The position numbers and the translations under genes were made by a program. This document shows positions 37,992 through 46,871 of a stretch of DNA of 64,000 nucleotides, one piece after another; the stretch's first letter is position 1; every line of letters begins with the position of its first letter. This DNA comes from an alpha proteobacterium BAL199 (GTDB lineage: Bacteria > Pseudomonadota > Alphaproteobacteria > Thalassobaculales > Thalassobaculaceae): positions 124,001 to 188,000 of the forward strand of contig ABHC01000010.1 in NCBI GenBank assembly GCA_000171835.1, written 5' to 3'. The notes beneath the pieces are model-generated. The model worked only from the letters and a program-made list of their open reading frames with translations, had not been told where the DNA came from and did not search any database.

Positions 37992-38948
37992 TCAGGTTTG
38001 AGCGTTGGAGGCTCGGGCCGCCGCCCGCTCGGCCTTCTTGTGCGCATAGCGATTCTGCACCTCGATGAACACCCGGCGGACCTGTGGGTATTTGGCGACG
38101 ATCCGGCGCTCAAGACCGCTGATCGCCTCCTCGACCTTCTCCGACACCAGCCCGTCGGCAAAGTCGATGCTGATGGCCAGCAGCACGTCCTGTGGCCCGA
38201 GATGCATGGTCAGGACCTCGTTGACGGCGATGATCCGAGGATCGGACCCGATCAGCCGCCGGATTCCGTCCAGGACCTCCGGATCGACGCTTTCTCCGAT
38301 CAATAGCCCCTTGCTCTCCCGTGCCAGCAGGATCGCAACGGCAGCCAGCACGCCACCGATCGCCAGCGACGCAACGCCGTCCAGCTTCGGTTCGTCGAAA
38401 TACTGCGCGGCAGCGATCCCGACAAATGCGATCAGCAGGCCGAGGATCGCCGCGGTGTCCTCGAACAGCACGGTAAAAACCGTGGGATCCTTGCTGCGCT
38501 GAACCGCAGCCAACCACCCGTGGGCGCCGCGTTGTTTCTCGAATGCCTTGAAGGCGATGAACCAGGCGCCCGCCTCGAACACCAGGCTGAGCGAGAGAAC
38601 GACATAGCTCCACATCGGGTCAGTCATCGGCACCGGGTGCCGGATGTGCTGGATGCCCTCATAGATCGACAGCCCGGCGCCGACGGCGAAGATCAGGATG
38701 GCGACGACGAAAGTCCAGAAATACAGCTCCATCCCGTAGCCGAACGGATGGCGGACGTCCGGCTTGCGTCGGGCCTGCCGCAGGCCGTACAGCATCAGGC
38801 CCTGGTTTCCGGTATCCACCACCGAGTGGATGCCCTCGCTCAGCATCGCGGCACTGCCGGTGAACGCTGCCGCGGCGAATTTCATGACCGCGATGGCGGC
38901 GTTGCCGGCCAGCGCTGCGTAGATCACCGTCTTCGAGCCGTGCGCCAT
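37992..38948 (-). CDS. cation diffusion facilitator transporter
   Basis: 318 residues from the ATG at 38948. Five to six membrane segments and a C-terminal ZT-dimer domain. The metal-site pattern SEGIHSVVDTGNQ (His, Asp) is in the second helix and FEDTAAILG in the fifth. CDF proteins export Zn, Fe, Mn or Co using the proton gradient. It is of the FieF/YiiP-related type with a long loop between helices 4 and 5 (KDPTVFTVL) as in Slc30A9-like members. Monocistronic. Confidence 0.9.
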   Translation of the reverse strand: MAHGSKTVIYAALAGNAAIAVMKFAAAAFTGSAAMLSEGIHSVVDTGNQGLMLYGLRQARRKPDVRHPFGYGMELYFWTFVVAILIFAVGAGLSIYEGIQHIRHPVPMTDPMWSYVVLSLSLVFEAGAWFIAFKAFEKQRGAHGWLAAVQRSKDPTVFTVLFEDTAAILGLLIAFVGIAAAQYFDEPKLDGVASLAIGGVLAAVAILLARESKGLLIGESVDPEVLDGIRRLIGSDPRIIAVNEVLTMHLGPQDVLLAISIDFADGLVSEKVEEAISGLERRIVAKYPQVRRVFIEVQNRYAHKKAERAAARASNAQT

Positions 38949-39005
38949 GATCACCCTCGCCTGAGACAGCTGCGACCTTAGCACCGATCACCGGTCGAGC
39001 GCCGC

Positions 39006-40529
39006 CTACCGCCGCGCCACCTTCACCATCAGGATCACGGGAATGACGGCAAATGATGTGATCGCGAACAGGTGAAACGCGTTCAGGTAGCCGATCATCA
39101 GCGCCTGCCGGTTGATCTCACGCGCCAGACCGGCCAGGGCCGTGACGCTGTCGATCGACCAGACCCCGAACAGGCTGTCCTGCATGGTCAGCGCCTCATT
39201 CGTGGGCGCGGCGTTGATACTGAGTTCGGCGTAGTTCTGCCGTGCCGACCGCAAGGCCAGCGTGATCGACAGCGATATGTAGATCGAACTGCCGACGTTG
39301 CGGACCAGATGGAAGATCGCCGTCGCCTCGGCGGTGTTGCGTTTGTCGAGGGTCGCGAAAGTCACCAAGGTCAGCGGCACCCAGATGACGCCAACGCCGA
39401 AGCCCTGCAGCGCGCTGGTCCACAGCACGCCCCAGGTCGTCATGTCGACACTGAACTGGGCCATCGCCCAGCCGGCGATGCCCTGGCACGCGAACCCGGA
39501 CACCAGGAGAACCCTGGGGTCGAATTTGTTGGACCAGAACATCAGGAAGAATCCGGCCAGCGTGCCGACGCCGCGCGCACCCAGCACCAGGCCGATGACC
39601 GAGTCCGGATAACCGCGCACCCCTTGCATCAATGGCGGCAGCAGGGTGGTCGGCGTGAAGTTCAGCATTCCGAAGATGAACACGATCAGCAGGCCGAGCG
39701 TGTAGTTGCGGTCGAGCAGCAGCTTGGGGTTCAGGAACGGCCGATCGGCGGTCGCCGAATGCACCACGAACACATAGAGCGCCAGGCCCGCCAATGCGGC
39801 GCACAGCAGAATGGTGCCGGAATCCAGCCAATCCAGCCGTTCGCCCTGATCGAGCATGAACTGGAAGCTGGCGATGAACACCGAGAGGGCGAGGAATCCG
39901 GTCCAGTCCAGATGCGACGATCCGGCCCGGCTGCGATCCTGGATGTAGACGAACACGCCGCCCAGGGCCACCAGGCCGAACGGCACGATCATGAAGAACA
40001 CCCAGCGCCAGTTGTATAGCTCCGACAGGTACCCGCCGACGGTCGGCGCCAGCACCGGTCCGACCACCACGCCCATGCCGAAGATCGCCATCGCCGAGGC
40101 CTGCTTCTCGCGCGGATAGCTGTCCATCACGATCGCCTGGCTGAGCGGTACCAACGGCGCGCCGAACGCGCCCTGCATGACCCGAAACAGCACCAACCCT
40201 TCCAGCGACGTGGCAAGGCCGCAGGCCAAGGACGCGCAGGTGAAGCCAATCACCCCCCAGATCAGGATCGCCCGGCGAGAGAAGCGGGCCGCCAACCACC
40301 CTGTCATCGGCGTCGCCACCGCGGTCGCGATGATGTTGAAGGTCACCACCAGCGCGATCTGATCGGTGGTCGCCGACAGCGAACCCTGCATCTGCGGCAA
40401 CGACACGTTGGCGATGGTCACGGTCATCGCGTACAGCATCGTGACCATGGTCAGCGTCGTCAGGATCATCGCCCGCGTGAACGCGGTCGGCCCGGCTTCA
40501 ACCTCTCCGATGGCAGGGATCGTTGTCAT
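39006..40529 (-). CDS. DHA2-family MFS multidrug exporter (EmrB-like)
   Basis: 507 residues from the ATG at 40529, with about 14 membrane segments. The MFS motif A equivalent (GWLAARFSRRAILIWG) and motif C (GMGVVVGPVLAPTVGGYL) identify a drug:H+ antiporter of the 14-helix family. No periplasmic adaptor (EmrA) or outer-membrane factor is encoded beside it, so it works alone or with a distant partner. It is divergent from the aminotransferase gene. Confidence 0.9.
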   Translation of the reverse strand: MTTIPAIGEVEAGPTAFTRAMILTTLTMVTMLYAMTVTIANVSLPQMQGSLSATTDQIALVVTFNIIATAVATPMTGWLAARFSRRAILIWGVIGFTCASLACGLATSLEGLVLFRVMQGAFGAPLVPLSQAIVMDSYPREKQASAMAIFGMGVVVGPVLAPTVGGYLSELYNWRWVFFMIVPFGLVALGGVFVYIQDRSRAGSSHLDWTGFLALSVFIASFQFMLDQGERLDWLDSGTILLCAALAGLALYVFVVHSATADRPFLNPKLLLDRNYTLGLLIVFIFGMLNFTPTTLLPPLMQGVRGYPDSVIGLVLGARGVGTLAGFFLMFWSNKFDPRVLLVSGFACQGIAGWAMAQFSVDMTTWGVLWTSALQGFGVGVIWVPLTLVTFATLDKRNTAEATAIFHLVRNVGSSIYISLSITLALRSARQNYAELSINAAPTNEALTMQDSLFGVWSIDSVTALAGLAREINRQALMIGYLNAFHLFAITSFAVIPVILMVKVARR

Positions 40530-40704
40530 GGCAACGACAATACCGTTCTCCCATCGACCGCGCACGGAAAAGCGTGGCTAACCTTGGAACGGTTTGAACT
40601 CGGTTGCATCCTGGCGAGTCTGCCGCAGGCACCGCTTTCCCCCCTTACCGCCCATCGATTTCCCCATTAGTCTGCCGCCGGTATTCAACCCAGGAGACTG
40701 GCGT

Positions 40705-41823
40705 ATGGCCGACACGAGTCCGTCGCGGACCTTCCCGAAAGCCCCGATCCAGGCCCTGCCGGCTCCGGGCTGGCCGCCGACCCAGCGCGATTCCAAATCG
40801 GGCATCGACCCCACCAAGATCCGCCGGATGAACCTGAACGAGTCACCGTTCCCGCCCTCTCCCAAGGCGGTGGCGGCGATGCAGGAGGCTGTGACTCGGG
40901 TGAACTACTACCCGGATCCGCAATGGCGCGACTTGACCGCCGCGTTGTCGGCACGGACCGGCATTGCGGCGAACCGGATCATCGTCGGCCACGGCTCCGA
41001 CGAGTTGATCGTGCAGATCGGCCGGCTCGCCCTGTCGGAAGGCGACGAAGTAGTGGTGCCGACTCCGTCGTTCCCCGGCTACTCCAAGTGCGCGGCGGTC
41101 AACGGCGCCAAGCTGGTCCCGGTGCCGGTGCGCCAGGACGGCTCGCCGGACATCGACGGCATGCTGGAGGCGGTCACCCCGCGGACCCGTCTGGTGTTCC
41201 TGGCCACACCGAACAACCCGACCGGCGGCATGCTGACCACCGAGGAAGTGGTCCGGTTCGCCCGCGGCCTGCCGACCACCACGATGCTGGTGATCGACGA
41301 AGCCTATTACGAGCACGGCCGGCACGCCGGCGGGGAAGAGCATCTGGCCGCGCTGGCCGGCGTGGCGGTGCCGTGGGCGGCGTTCCGCACCTTCTCCAAG
41401 GCCTACGGGATGGCCGGCATGCGGATCGGCTACGCGCTGTGCGGCTCCGATGCGGTCGCCGAGGCGTTCCAGAAGATCCGCAGCGTGTTCAACGTCAGCA
41501 CGGTCGCCCAGGCCGGCGCGCTGGCGGCGTTGCAGGACGAGGACCACACCCGCTCGATCCTGGAACGCACCCGGATCGAGCGAGAGCGCATCATCGCCGG
41601 GATCACCCGGCTGGGCTGCGAGCCGTTCCCCAGCGTCGGCAACTTCATCGCCGCCAAGACCCCCAAGCCGCCCGCCACGGTGTGCGCCGAGTTGGAGGAC
41701 AGGGGGATCATGATCAGCCGACTGATGGCGCCGGGCTTCGACGGTTACATCCGGATCACCACCGGCACTGCCGACGACACCGATGCCCTGCTCGCCGCGT
41801 TGGCGGAGGTCCTGGCGGCTTAG
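40705..41823 (+). CDS. HisC-like class-I/II aminotransferase
   Basis: 372 residues from the ATG at 40705 with CAGGAGA upstream. It is a PLP enzyme of the histidinol-phosphate aminotransferase group. NLNESPFPPSPKAV near the N-terminus, GHGSDELI, DEAYYEHG, and the PLP Lys in RTFSKAYGMAGMRIGYALC are all present. The genome's true HisC role cannot be confirmed without his genes around it, so a related aromatic or cobalamin-pathway transaminase is possible. It is followed by a terminator shared with the convergent glycosyltransferase. Confidence 0.9.
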   Translation: MADTSPSRTFPKAPIQALPAPGWPPTQRDSKSGIDPTKIRRMNLNESPFPPSPKAVAAMQEAVTRVNYYPDPQWRDLTAALSARTGIAANRIIVGHGSDELIVQIGRLALSEGDEVVVPTPSFPGYSKCAAVNGAKLVPVPVRQDGSPDIDGMLEAVTPRTRLVFLATPNNPTGGMLTTEEVVRFARGLPTTTMLVIDEAYYEHGRHAGGEEHLAALAGVAVPWAAFRTFSKAYGMAGMRIGYALCGSDAVAEAFQKIRSVFNVSTVAQAGALAALQDEDHTRSILERTRIERERIIAGITRLGCEPFPSVGNFIAAKTPKPPATVCAELEDRGIMISRLMAPGFDGYIRITTGTADDTDALLAALAEVLAA

Positions 41824-41847
41824 AGAACTGCCAAACCCGCCCGCACA

Positions 41848-41899
41848 CACCGTCATCCCGGCCCTCGGCGGAAAAGCCGATGCGGCCGGGATGACGGTG
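41848..41899. terminator. bidirectional terminator with perfect 16-bp stem
   Basis: CACCGTCATCCCGGCC (41848-41863) pairs perfectly with 41884-41899, and the loop contains its own small CGGC/GCCG hairpin. It sits between convergent genes ending at 41823 and 41920. It also has the look of a genome-wide intergenic palindromic repeat of alphaproteobacteria. Confidence 0.75.
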
Positions 41900-41919
41900 A
41901 AACGATGAGGCGCGTGCGC

Positions 41920-43062
41920 TCAGGCGTGGCCGCAGACTTCCGGCGTGTCATCACCGCCCCAGAGCCGACCCGGCGCACCGTCCGGGTCCAGGATCCATCC
42001 GGCCCGCTCACGGATTCCGGCGTCCAGTCCCGGCTTGTCGGCCAGCAGTTCGCGATACCACGCCAGACGCGCGTCGACACCATCCTCCAGGCGTCGGTGC
42101 CGGGCCACCCAGGCGTGCGCGGCACCCGCCAGGGCAAGCCGCAGGCCGGCGTCCGCCAGCAACCGGCCCAACTGCGCCTCGAACTCCGCGGGGGTCCGGT
42201 ACAGCAGGCCGGTCACGCCATCCTCGATGCAGTCGCCGTAGACCGTGGAACTCGCCAGGACCACGGCTCCCCGTGACGCGCACTCGACATACTTCAAGTC
42301 GGACTTCGCCCGGTTGAACGGGCTGTCCGCGAGCGGCAACAGCGCGACGTCGCACTCCCCGATCGTGTGCAGGTACTGGTGATACGGCTGGAACTCGAAC
42401 AGCCGCTTGTTGGCAGTCGCCAGCGCTCCGTGGAACTCCGCATCGTGCAGGGTGGCGACCATCACATCGGGCCGCCGCTGCAGCACCCGGTTTAGCGGTT
42501 CCAGGATCGGCCGCCAATCCGCGCTACGGTTCAACGCCGCAAAGATCAGGCGCGGCGGCCGCTTTGGCCTTGAACGCAAGGCGGGCACCTCCGCGATCCC
42601 CGCCGGAAAGACCCGTGCGTTGGGATTGAACTGCCGGACTTCCTCGAGCAGCGCCGGTGTCGACACCTGAACGGCGTGGACGCCGCGCAGCGCCACGTAG
42701 TCACTGTCGCGGTAGCCGCGCAGCCTCTGCGCCCGGTCGGCATCACCGCCGATGCCGCTGTCCCGCCACATCAGATCGTCGACATCGGAGACCAACAGGT
42801 AGCCCGCCTGAAGGACCGTCCGATGCAGCGGCCACGATATCGGAAGCCCCTTCGGCCGATAGCGCACGAACACCTTGTCCGCGCCGTCGACCGAAGGGCT
42901 GAGCTGCGTGGAATCGACGTGGAGATGCACCTCAACGCCCGGCCGGGTCGCCGCAATACGCAGCGGATCGATCAACCGCGCGCCGGCGATCGGGACGAGG
43001 CCGGAAGTAACGAACCCCTCCAGACGGAGCGGCCTCTGGGCGTCGGCAGAGGATGACGTCAT
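41920..43062 (-). CDS. glycosyltransferase, GT4-like
   Basis: 380 residues from the ATG at 43062. This start avoids overlap with the upstream gene. The GT-B-type C-terminal block (residues ~240-340, VALLPLADSPFNRAKSDLKYVECASRGAVVLAS...VTGLLYRTPAEFEAQL) contains the Glu of the donor-binding E-x7-E pattern in relaxed form. The N-terminal acceptor domain is divergent. Cytoplasmic, single gene. The sugar substrate is unknown and no polysaccharide cluster surrounds it. Confidence 0.8.
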   Translation of the reverse strand: MTSSSADAQRPLRLEGFVTSGLVPIAGARLIDPLRIAATRPGVEVHLHVDSTQLSPSVDGADKVFVRYRPKGLPISWPLHRTVLQAGYLLVSDVDDLMWRDSGIGGDADRAQRLRGYRDSDYVALRGVHAVQVSTPALLEEVRQFNPNARVFPAGIAEVPALRSRPKRPPRLIFAALNRSADWRPILEPLNRVLQRRPDVMVATLHDAEFHGALATANKRLFEFQPYHQYLHTIGECDVALLPLADSPFNRAKSDLKYVECASRGAVVLASSTVYGDCIEDGVTGLLYRTPAEFEAQLGRLLADAGLRLALAGAAHAWVARHRRLEDGVDARLAWYRELLADKPGLDAGIRERAGWILDPDGAPGRLWGGDDTPEVCGHA

Positions 43063-43141
43063 CGGTCCGGTCAACCATCCCGTCGTGGACAAGCCTGAGG
43101 ATGCGCTGGTGCCTACACCAGTTGCAGAAGCCGGGTCGGCA

Positions 43142-43747
43142 TCAGGCGTGGTTCCAGTTGTCCGGATCGTCGTTCTCGCCCGGTGACAACCCAAGAACGT
43201 CGCCGTCGGTGTTGACACCGAGGCCAAGCACGGTGCGGTTGGCATAGGCGAAGTAGGCGACGACCTGATTGATCTCCAGGATCTCGCCATCATCCCATCC
43301 CGTGGCCCGCATCGCCTCGACGGTGTCCGGCGTCATGCCGGACGGCTCGCGGGTCAACCGCTCGGCGTAGCGCACGGCGGCCTGATGCTTGTCGTCGAAC
43401 GCCGCCGCCGGATCGCCCGCCTCGAAAGCGGCACGGATGGCGTTGGAGCGGTCGTCGTCGGCCAGCAGGCGACGCAGGCCTTGAAAGTGGTGCTCCACGC
43501 AGTACGAGCAGCCGTTCAGATGGCTGACCAGCACGCCGAGCGCCTCCAGAAAGTGCTTGGGCACCCGGTTTCCGGAATGATGCAGCACGTATTTGTAGAG
43601 GGTCATGTGACCCTCCATCGAATGCGGCCGCAGCGAATGCGCCATCATGATGTTGTCGACGTTGCCGTTCGGCCCGACGACCCGGTCGTAGAGGGTCTTA
43701 AGGCGCCCGGTCGCTTCCTCGAACGGAACGGTCTTGATCCAGGTCAT
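43142..43747 (-). CDS. peroxidase-related enzyme, AhpD/carboxymuconolactone decarboxylase fold
   Basis: 201 residues from the ATG at 43747. The redox pair Cys-Ser-Tyr-Cys followed by VEHH (HLNGCSYCVEHHFQGLRR) matches the AhpD-like CxxC-x3-H proton-relay motif of uncharacterised peroxidase-related proteins. It is all alpha-helical and probably cytoplasmic. It may reduce peroxides using an unknown donor. It lies upstream of the glycosyltransferase with an 79-base spacer and may be co-transcribed. Confidence 0.88.
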   Translation of the reverse strand: MTWIKTVPFEEATGRLKTLYDRVVGPNGNVDNIMMAHSLRPHSMEGHMTLYKYVLHHSGNRVPKHFLEALGVLVSHLNGCSYCVEHHFQGLRRLLADDDRSNAIRAAFEAGDPAAAFDDKHQAAVRYAERLTREPSGMTPDTVEAMRATGWDDGEILEINQVVAYFAYANRTVLGLGVNTDGDVLGLSPGENDDPDNWNHA

Positions 43748-44081
43748 GCAGGGTCTCCGGTTCAGGCTCAAGGCAGTCTAAGCGGCCTCCATCTGGACAC
43801 CAAGTGTATGCTCGAACGTGAGTTGTGCGTACACACAGGCATTTCCATGCTGAACGACTCCAATCAGCCGGTTTGTCTGCCTCATCCTGGTCGGACGAAG
43901 CGTCAACCGGGTCGCTCATCCTCCGTTTGGACGACTCTTGAGATCAGGACACCCCAAGGGTACCGTCCGACGTCAACGTGACGCATTGTGCAAGTGCAGG
44001 GTCACCCGACTCAACGTCAGCGATTGGGATAGGCGACCGCTCTGTTGTCGGTGACGCCACGCCAAAGGACCAAGTTGAACA
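43748..44081. other. gene-free spacer between divergent genes
   Basis: About 334 bases, less GC-rich than the surroundings, between the peroxidase-like gene and dioxygenase paralog C. No coding frame, repeat or RNA structure was recognised. Confidence 0.55.
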
Positions 44082-44849
44082 ATGCCCGCTTCAGAAAGCA
44101 CGGCACCTGCCAGGAAATCCCCAATGGCCGGGTTTCGAGCCGCCATTCCGACTGAATCGATCGCCACACTCAGCGCGCTCTTGGACAAGGCCCTGGCGGA
44201 GGCTCCCCGCCTGAAGTCAAGCGTAGCCGCGCTGTATCGGGACCCTACCACAGCAATAATCGCCGAGGGTCTGGTCGACTGGTTCTGGCAGTCGCCAATC
44301 CCGAGTCTGTATCGTGAAAACACAGGCGACGAACCCGGACTGCTTGTCGAATTCACCACCATCCAACGTCACACCCCTGGACGTTCGGAGACTCGCGTCT
44401 CCTGGCATGTGGACGCGAATTTCATTGGCGCCAGCGGAACGCAACGCGTGGTGTGGGTGCCGGTCGACACCGTCGGACGCGACGCACCTGGGCTGGAATT
44501 TGCCATCCCCCAGAAGCCCGTCCTGAAGCAGACCATCAGCGAACAGTTCACGATCGCTCGACCAAACGGCGGTGTTCTAACAGACCAGAATCTCCAGGAA
44601 ATTTTCGGCGATTCCTATCGGAGCTGGCGCCCCGTTCTCGAGCCGGGCGATTGCGTGATGTTCGATCAGTGGGCCGTCCACCGCACCGACCCACAACTGG
44701 ACGCCGCGCCACGAACGGCCATCGAGTTTCGAATGTACTCGTTGACCGATCCGCCAAAACGTGCGCTCGAAGAGAGCAACGTCCTGGTTTCATCCGCACC
44801 GGGCTATGTCGGGCCGCATCCGATTCATTCCGCGACCGCGTCAGCCTGA
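44082..44849 (+). CDS. 2OG-Fe(II) dioxygenase-like protein, paralog C
   Basis: 255 residues, more distantly related to paralogs A and B at 28723 and 29926. Conserved ligands: His109-x-Asp111 in WHVDANF, distal His200 in FDQWAVHRT, and Arg211 near IEFRM. The intervening VWVPVDTVG and LTDQNLQEIFG blocks align with the other two (AWVPLEDVG, FTDQNLADMFG). An alternative start is Met15 (44124). The substrate is unknown. The region is less GC-rich than neighbouring genes, as for the other two copies. Confidence 0.78.
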   Translation: MPASESTAPARKSPMAGFRAAIPTESIATLSALLDKALAEAPRLKSSVAALYRDPTTAIIAEGLVDWFWQSPIPSLYRENTGDEPGLLVEFTTIQRHTPGRSETRVSWHVDANFIGASGTQRVVWVPVDTVGRDAPGLEFAIPQKPVLKQTISEQFTIARPNGGVLTDQNLQEIFGDSYRSWRPVLEPGDCVMFDQWAVHRTDPQLDAAPRTAIEFRMYSLTDPPKRALEESNVLVSSAPGYVGPHPIHSATASA

Positions 44850-44929
44850 GCGACGTAACCCCCAAGTCAGCCTCCACCAAAGAGCCCTTCAGCTTGGGCC
44901 GAGGTTTTTCCGGGCTCCTCGCCTTCGCC

Positions 44930-46723
44930 CTACCCCCTTCCGTACAGCCCGTCGAGCTTCTCCCAGTAAGTCTCGCGGATCTTGTGGCGGCGGATCTTCA
45001 GGGTTGGCGTCATCATGCCGTTGTCGGTGGTGAACGGTTCGCGAGCCACGATAAAGCGCCGAACCTTCTCGATCTGGGCCAACTGGCCATTGACCCGTTC
45101 GACGACCTGTCCCAGCGCCTTGCGGAACGCCTCATCGTCGCACAGCGTCTCCAGGTTGGCCGAGCGGCCGTTCTGCGACGCCCATTCCTCGACGAACGAC
45201 GCCTCCGGAACCAGCACCGCCACCAGGTAGGGGCGCTTGTCGCCGTACACCATTGCCTGGAGGATCTCTGACTCCAGGGTCAGCTTGCTCTCCAACCGGG
45301 CCGGCGAAATGTTGTCGCCGCCGGAGTTGACGATGATGTCCTTCTTGCGGTCGGTGATCTGCAGGTAGCCGTCCGGGTGGATCACCCCGATGTCCCCGGT
45401 GTGCAGCCAGCCGTCGATGATGGTCGTTGCCGTGGTCTCCGGGTCGCGCCAATAGCCCTTCATCAGCAGATCGCCGCGCACCAGGATCTCGCCGTCCTCG
45501 GCGATCTTCACCTCGACGCCGCGCAGCGGCGGGCCGACGGTGTGGATCTGGATCGCGCCCGGCGGGTTGGCCGAGACCACCGGCGAGGCCTCGGTCTGGC
45601 CGTAGCCCTGCAGCAGGCTGACCTTGAGCGCCAGGAAGAACCGCCCGATGTCCGGGTTCAACGCCGCGCCGCCCGATACGAAGGCCTTCAGCCGGCCGCC
45701 GAACCGGGTCCCCACCTTGCGCCGCACCAGCACCGACAGCAGGCCGTCGTACAGCCGCTCGCCCAGGGTCAGGCTCGACGGGTCGTCGTAGCGCTTGCAG
45801 CCCAGCCGCACCGCGTCGTGGAACAGCTTGGCCTTGCGCCCGCCCTGGCGGTCCACGCCGCGCAGGATGCGGTCGTGCAGCACCTCGTACAGCCGGGGTA
45901 CCGCCGTCATGATGGTCGGTCGCACCTCCTGGAGATTGGCCGCCAACTGGTCGGGTCCCTCGGCGTAGTAGATCTGCGCGCCGATCGAGATCGGGAAGAA
46001 CAGGCCGGCGGTGTGCTCATAGGAATGCGACAGTGGCAGCAGCGACAGGAACACCTCGTCGCCCAGGCCGATGGTCTCCAGCAGGGCATGGGCGCCGTCG
46101 CAGTTCGCCAGGATCGAACGGTGCGACAGCATCACGCCCTTCGGCCGGCCGCCGGTGCCGGAGGTGTAAATGAAACAGGCGGTATCGTCCCGCCCGATGC
46201 CGCGGGCCAACGCCTCGACGTCGTGCTCGGTTCGGTCGCCCATCTCCAGCACGGCGTCCCAGCCGTAGAGGTCGAGCTCGGCGGCGTGTGGGTCGCTCGG
46301 CGGTTCCATGGTGATGACGGTGTTGCAGACTTCCGAGCTGCGGGCTGCCGGGATCACCTGCCGGGCCAGCTTGCCGGACGACACGATCGCCGCGACCGCG
46401 CCGGAGTGATCGAGAATGTACAGATGGTCGTCGACCGTGTTGGTCACATAGGCTGGCACGGTCACCGCCCCGATCGCCATCGCCGCCAGATCGGCGATCA
46501 CCCATTCCGGCCGGTTTTCGGAGACAATCACCACCCGGTCGCCGGGCTTGATGCCGAGTTCGATCAGCCCCTTGGCCAGCCGGCGCACGATGCCGTCGAC
46601 TTCGGCGTAGGTCTGGGGCCGGTAGACCTTGTCGCGCTTGGCCCACAGAAACGGCCGGCTGGCGAGCCGTCTCGCCTGATCGAAGAACATCGTCGGCAGA
46701 TTGGGAACCGCCGCATAGTCCAT
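44930..46723 (-). CDS. long-chain acyl-CoA synthetase (AMP-forming)
   Basis: 597 residues of the ANL superfamily. The AMP-binding P-loop is IYTSGTGGRPKGVMLSHRS. LQGYGQTEASPVVSAN carries motif A5, HTGDIGVIHPDGYLQITDRKKDIIV motif A8, and the C-terminal flexible domain follows. The length and the N-terminal FFDQARRLASRPF are typical of bacterial FadD15-like enzymes. It activates fatty acids to acyl-CoA in the cytosol or at the membrane. It is divergent from the oligopeptidase gene. Confidence 0.92.
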   Translation of the reverse strand: MDYAAVPNLPTMFFDQARRLASRPFLWAKRDKVYRPQTYAEVDGIVRRLAKGLIELGIKPGDRVVIVSENRPEWVIADLAAMAIGAVTVPAYVTNTVDDHLYILDHSGAVAAIVSSGKLARQVIPAARSSEVCNTVITMEPPSDPHAAELDLYGWDAVLEMGDRTEHDVEALARGIGRDDTACFIYTSGTGGRPKGVMLSHRSILANCDGAHALLETIGLGDEVFLSLLPLSHSYEHTAGLFFPISIGAQIYYAEGPDQLAANLQEVRPTIMTAVPRLYEVLHDRILRGVDRQGGRKAKLFHDAVRLGCKRYDDPSSLTLGERLYDGLLSVLVRRKVGTRFGGRLKAFVSGGAALNPDIGRFFLALKVSLLQGYGQTEASPVVSANPPGAIQIHTVGPPLRGVEVKIAEDGEILVRGDLLMKGYWRDPETTATTIIDGWLHTGDIGVIHPDGYLQITDRKKDIIVNSGGDNISPARLESKLTLESEILQAMVYGDKRPYLVAVLVPEASFVEEWASQNGRSANLETLCDDEAFRKALGQVVERVNGQLAQIEKVRRFIVAREPFTTDNGMMTPTLKIRRHKIRETYWEKLDGLYGRG

Positions 46724-46871
46724 GGAGCCTCCCTGGCGCGCCCGACCAGGGGACGCTTAATTGTAGGCCGAGCGCTTGGCGCGCCGGTGTGCCATGGTTA
46801 TATCGCTGCCTTGGGCGCGGTTTCCACACCAACCCGACGCCGCGCGCCGATCACCGACCAGGATGCACCGC

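Noticed and set aside
42676-43056. Plus-strand frames opposite the glycosyltransferase
   Set aside because: They are antisense shadows typical of GC-rich coding DNA, with no recognisable domain.
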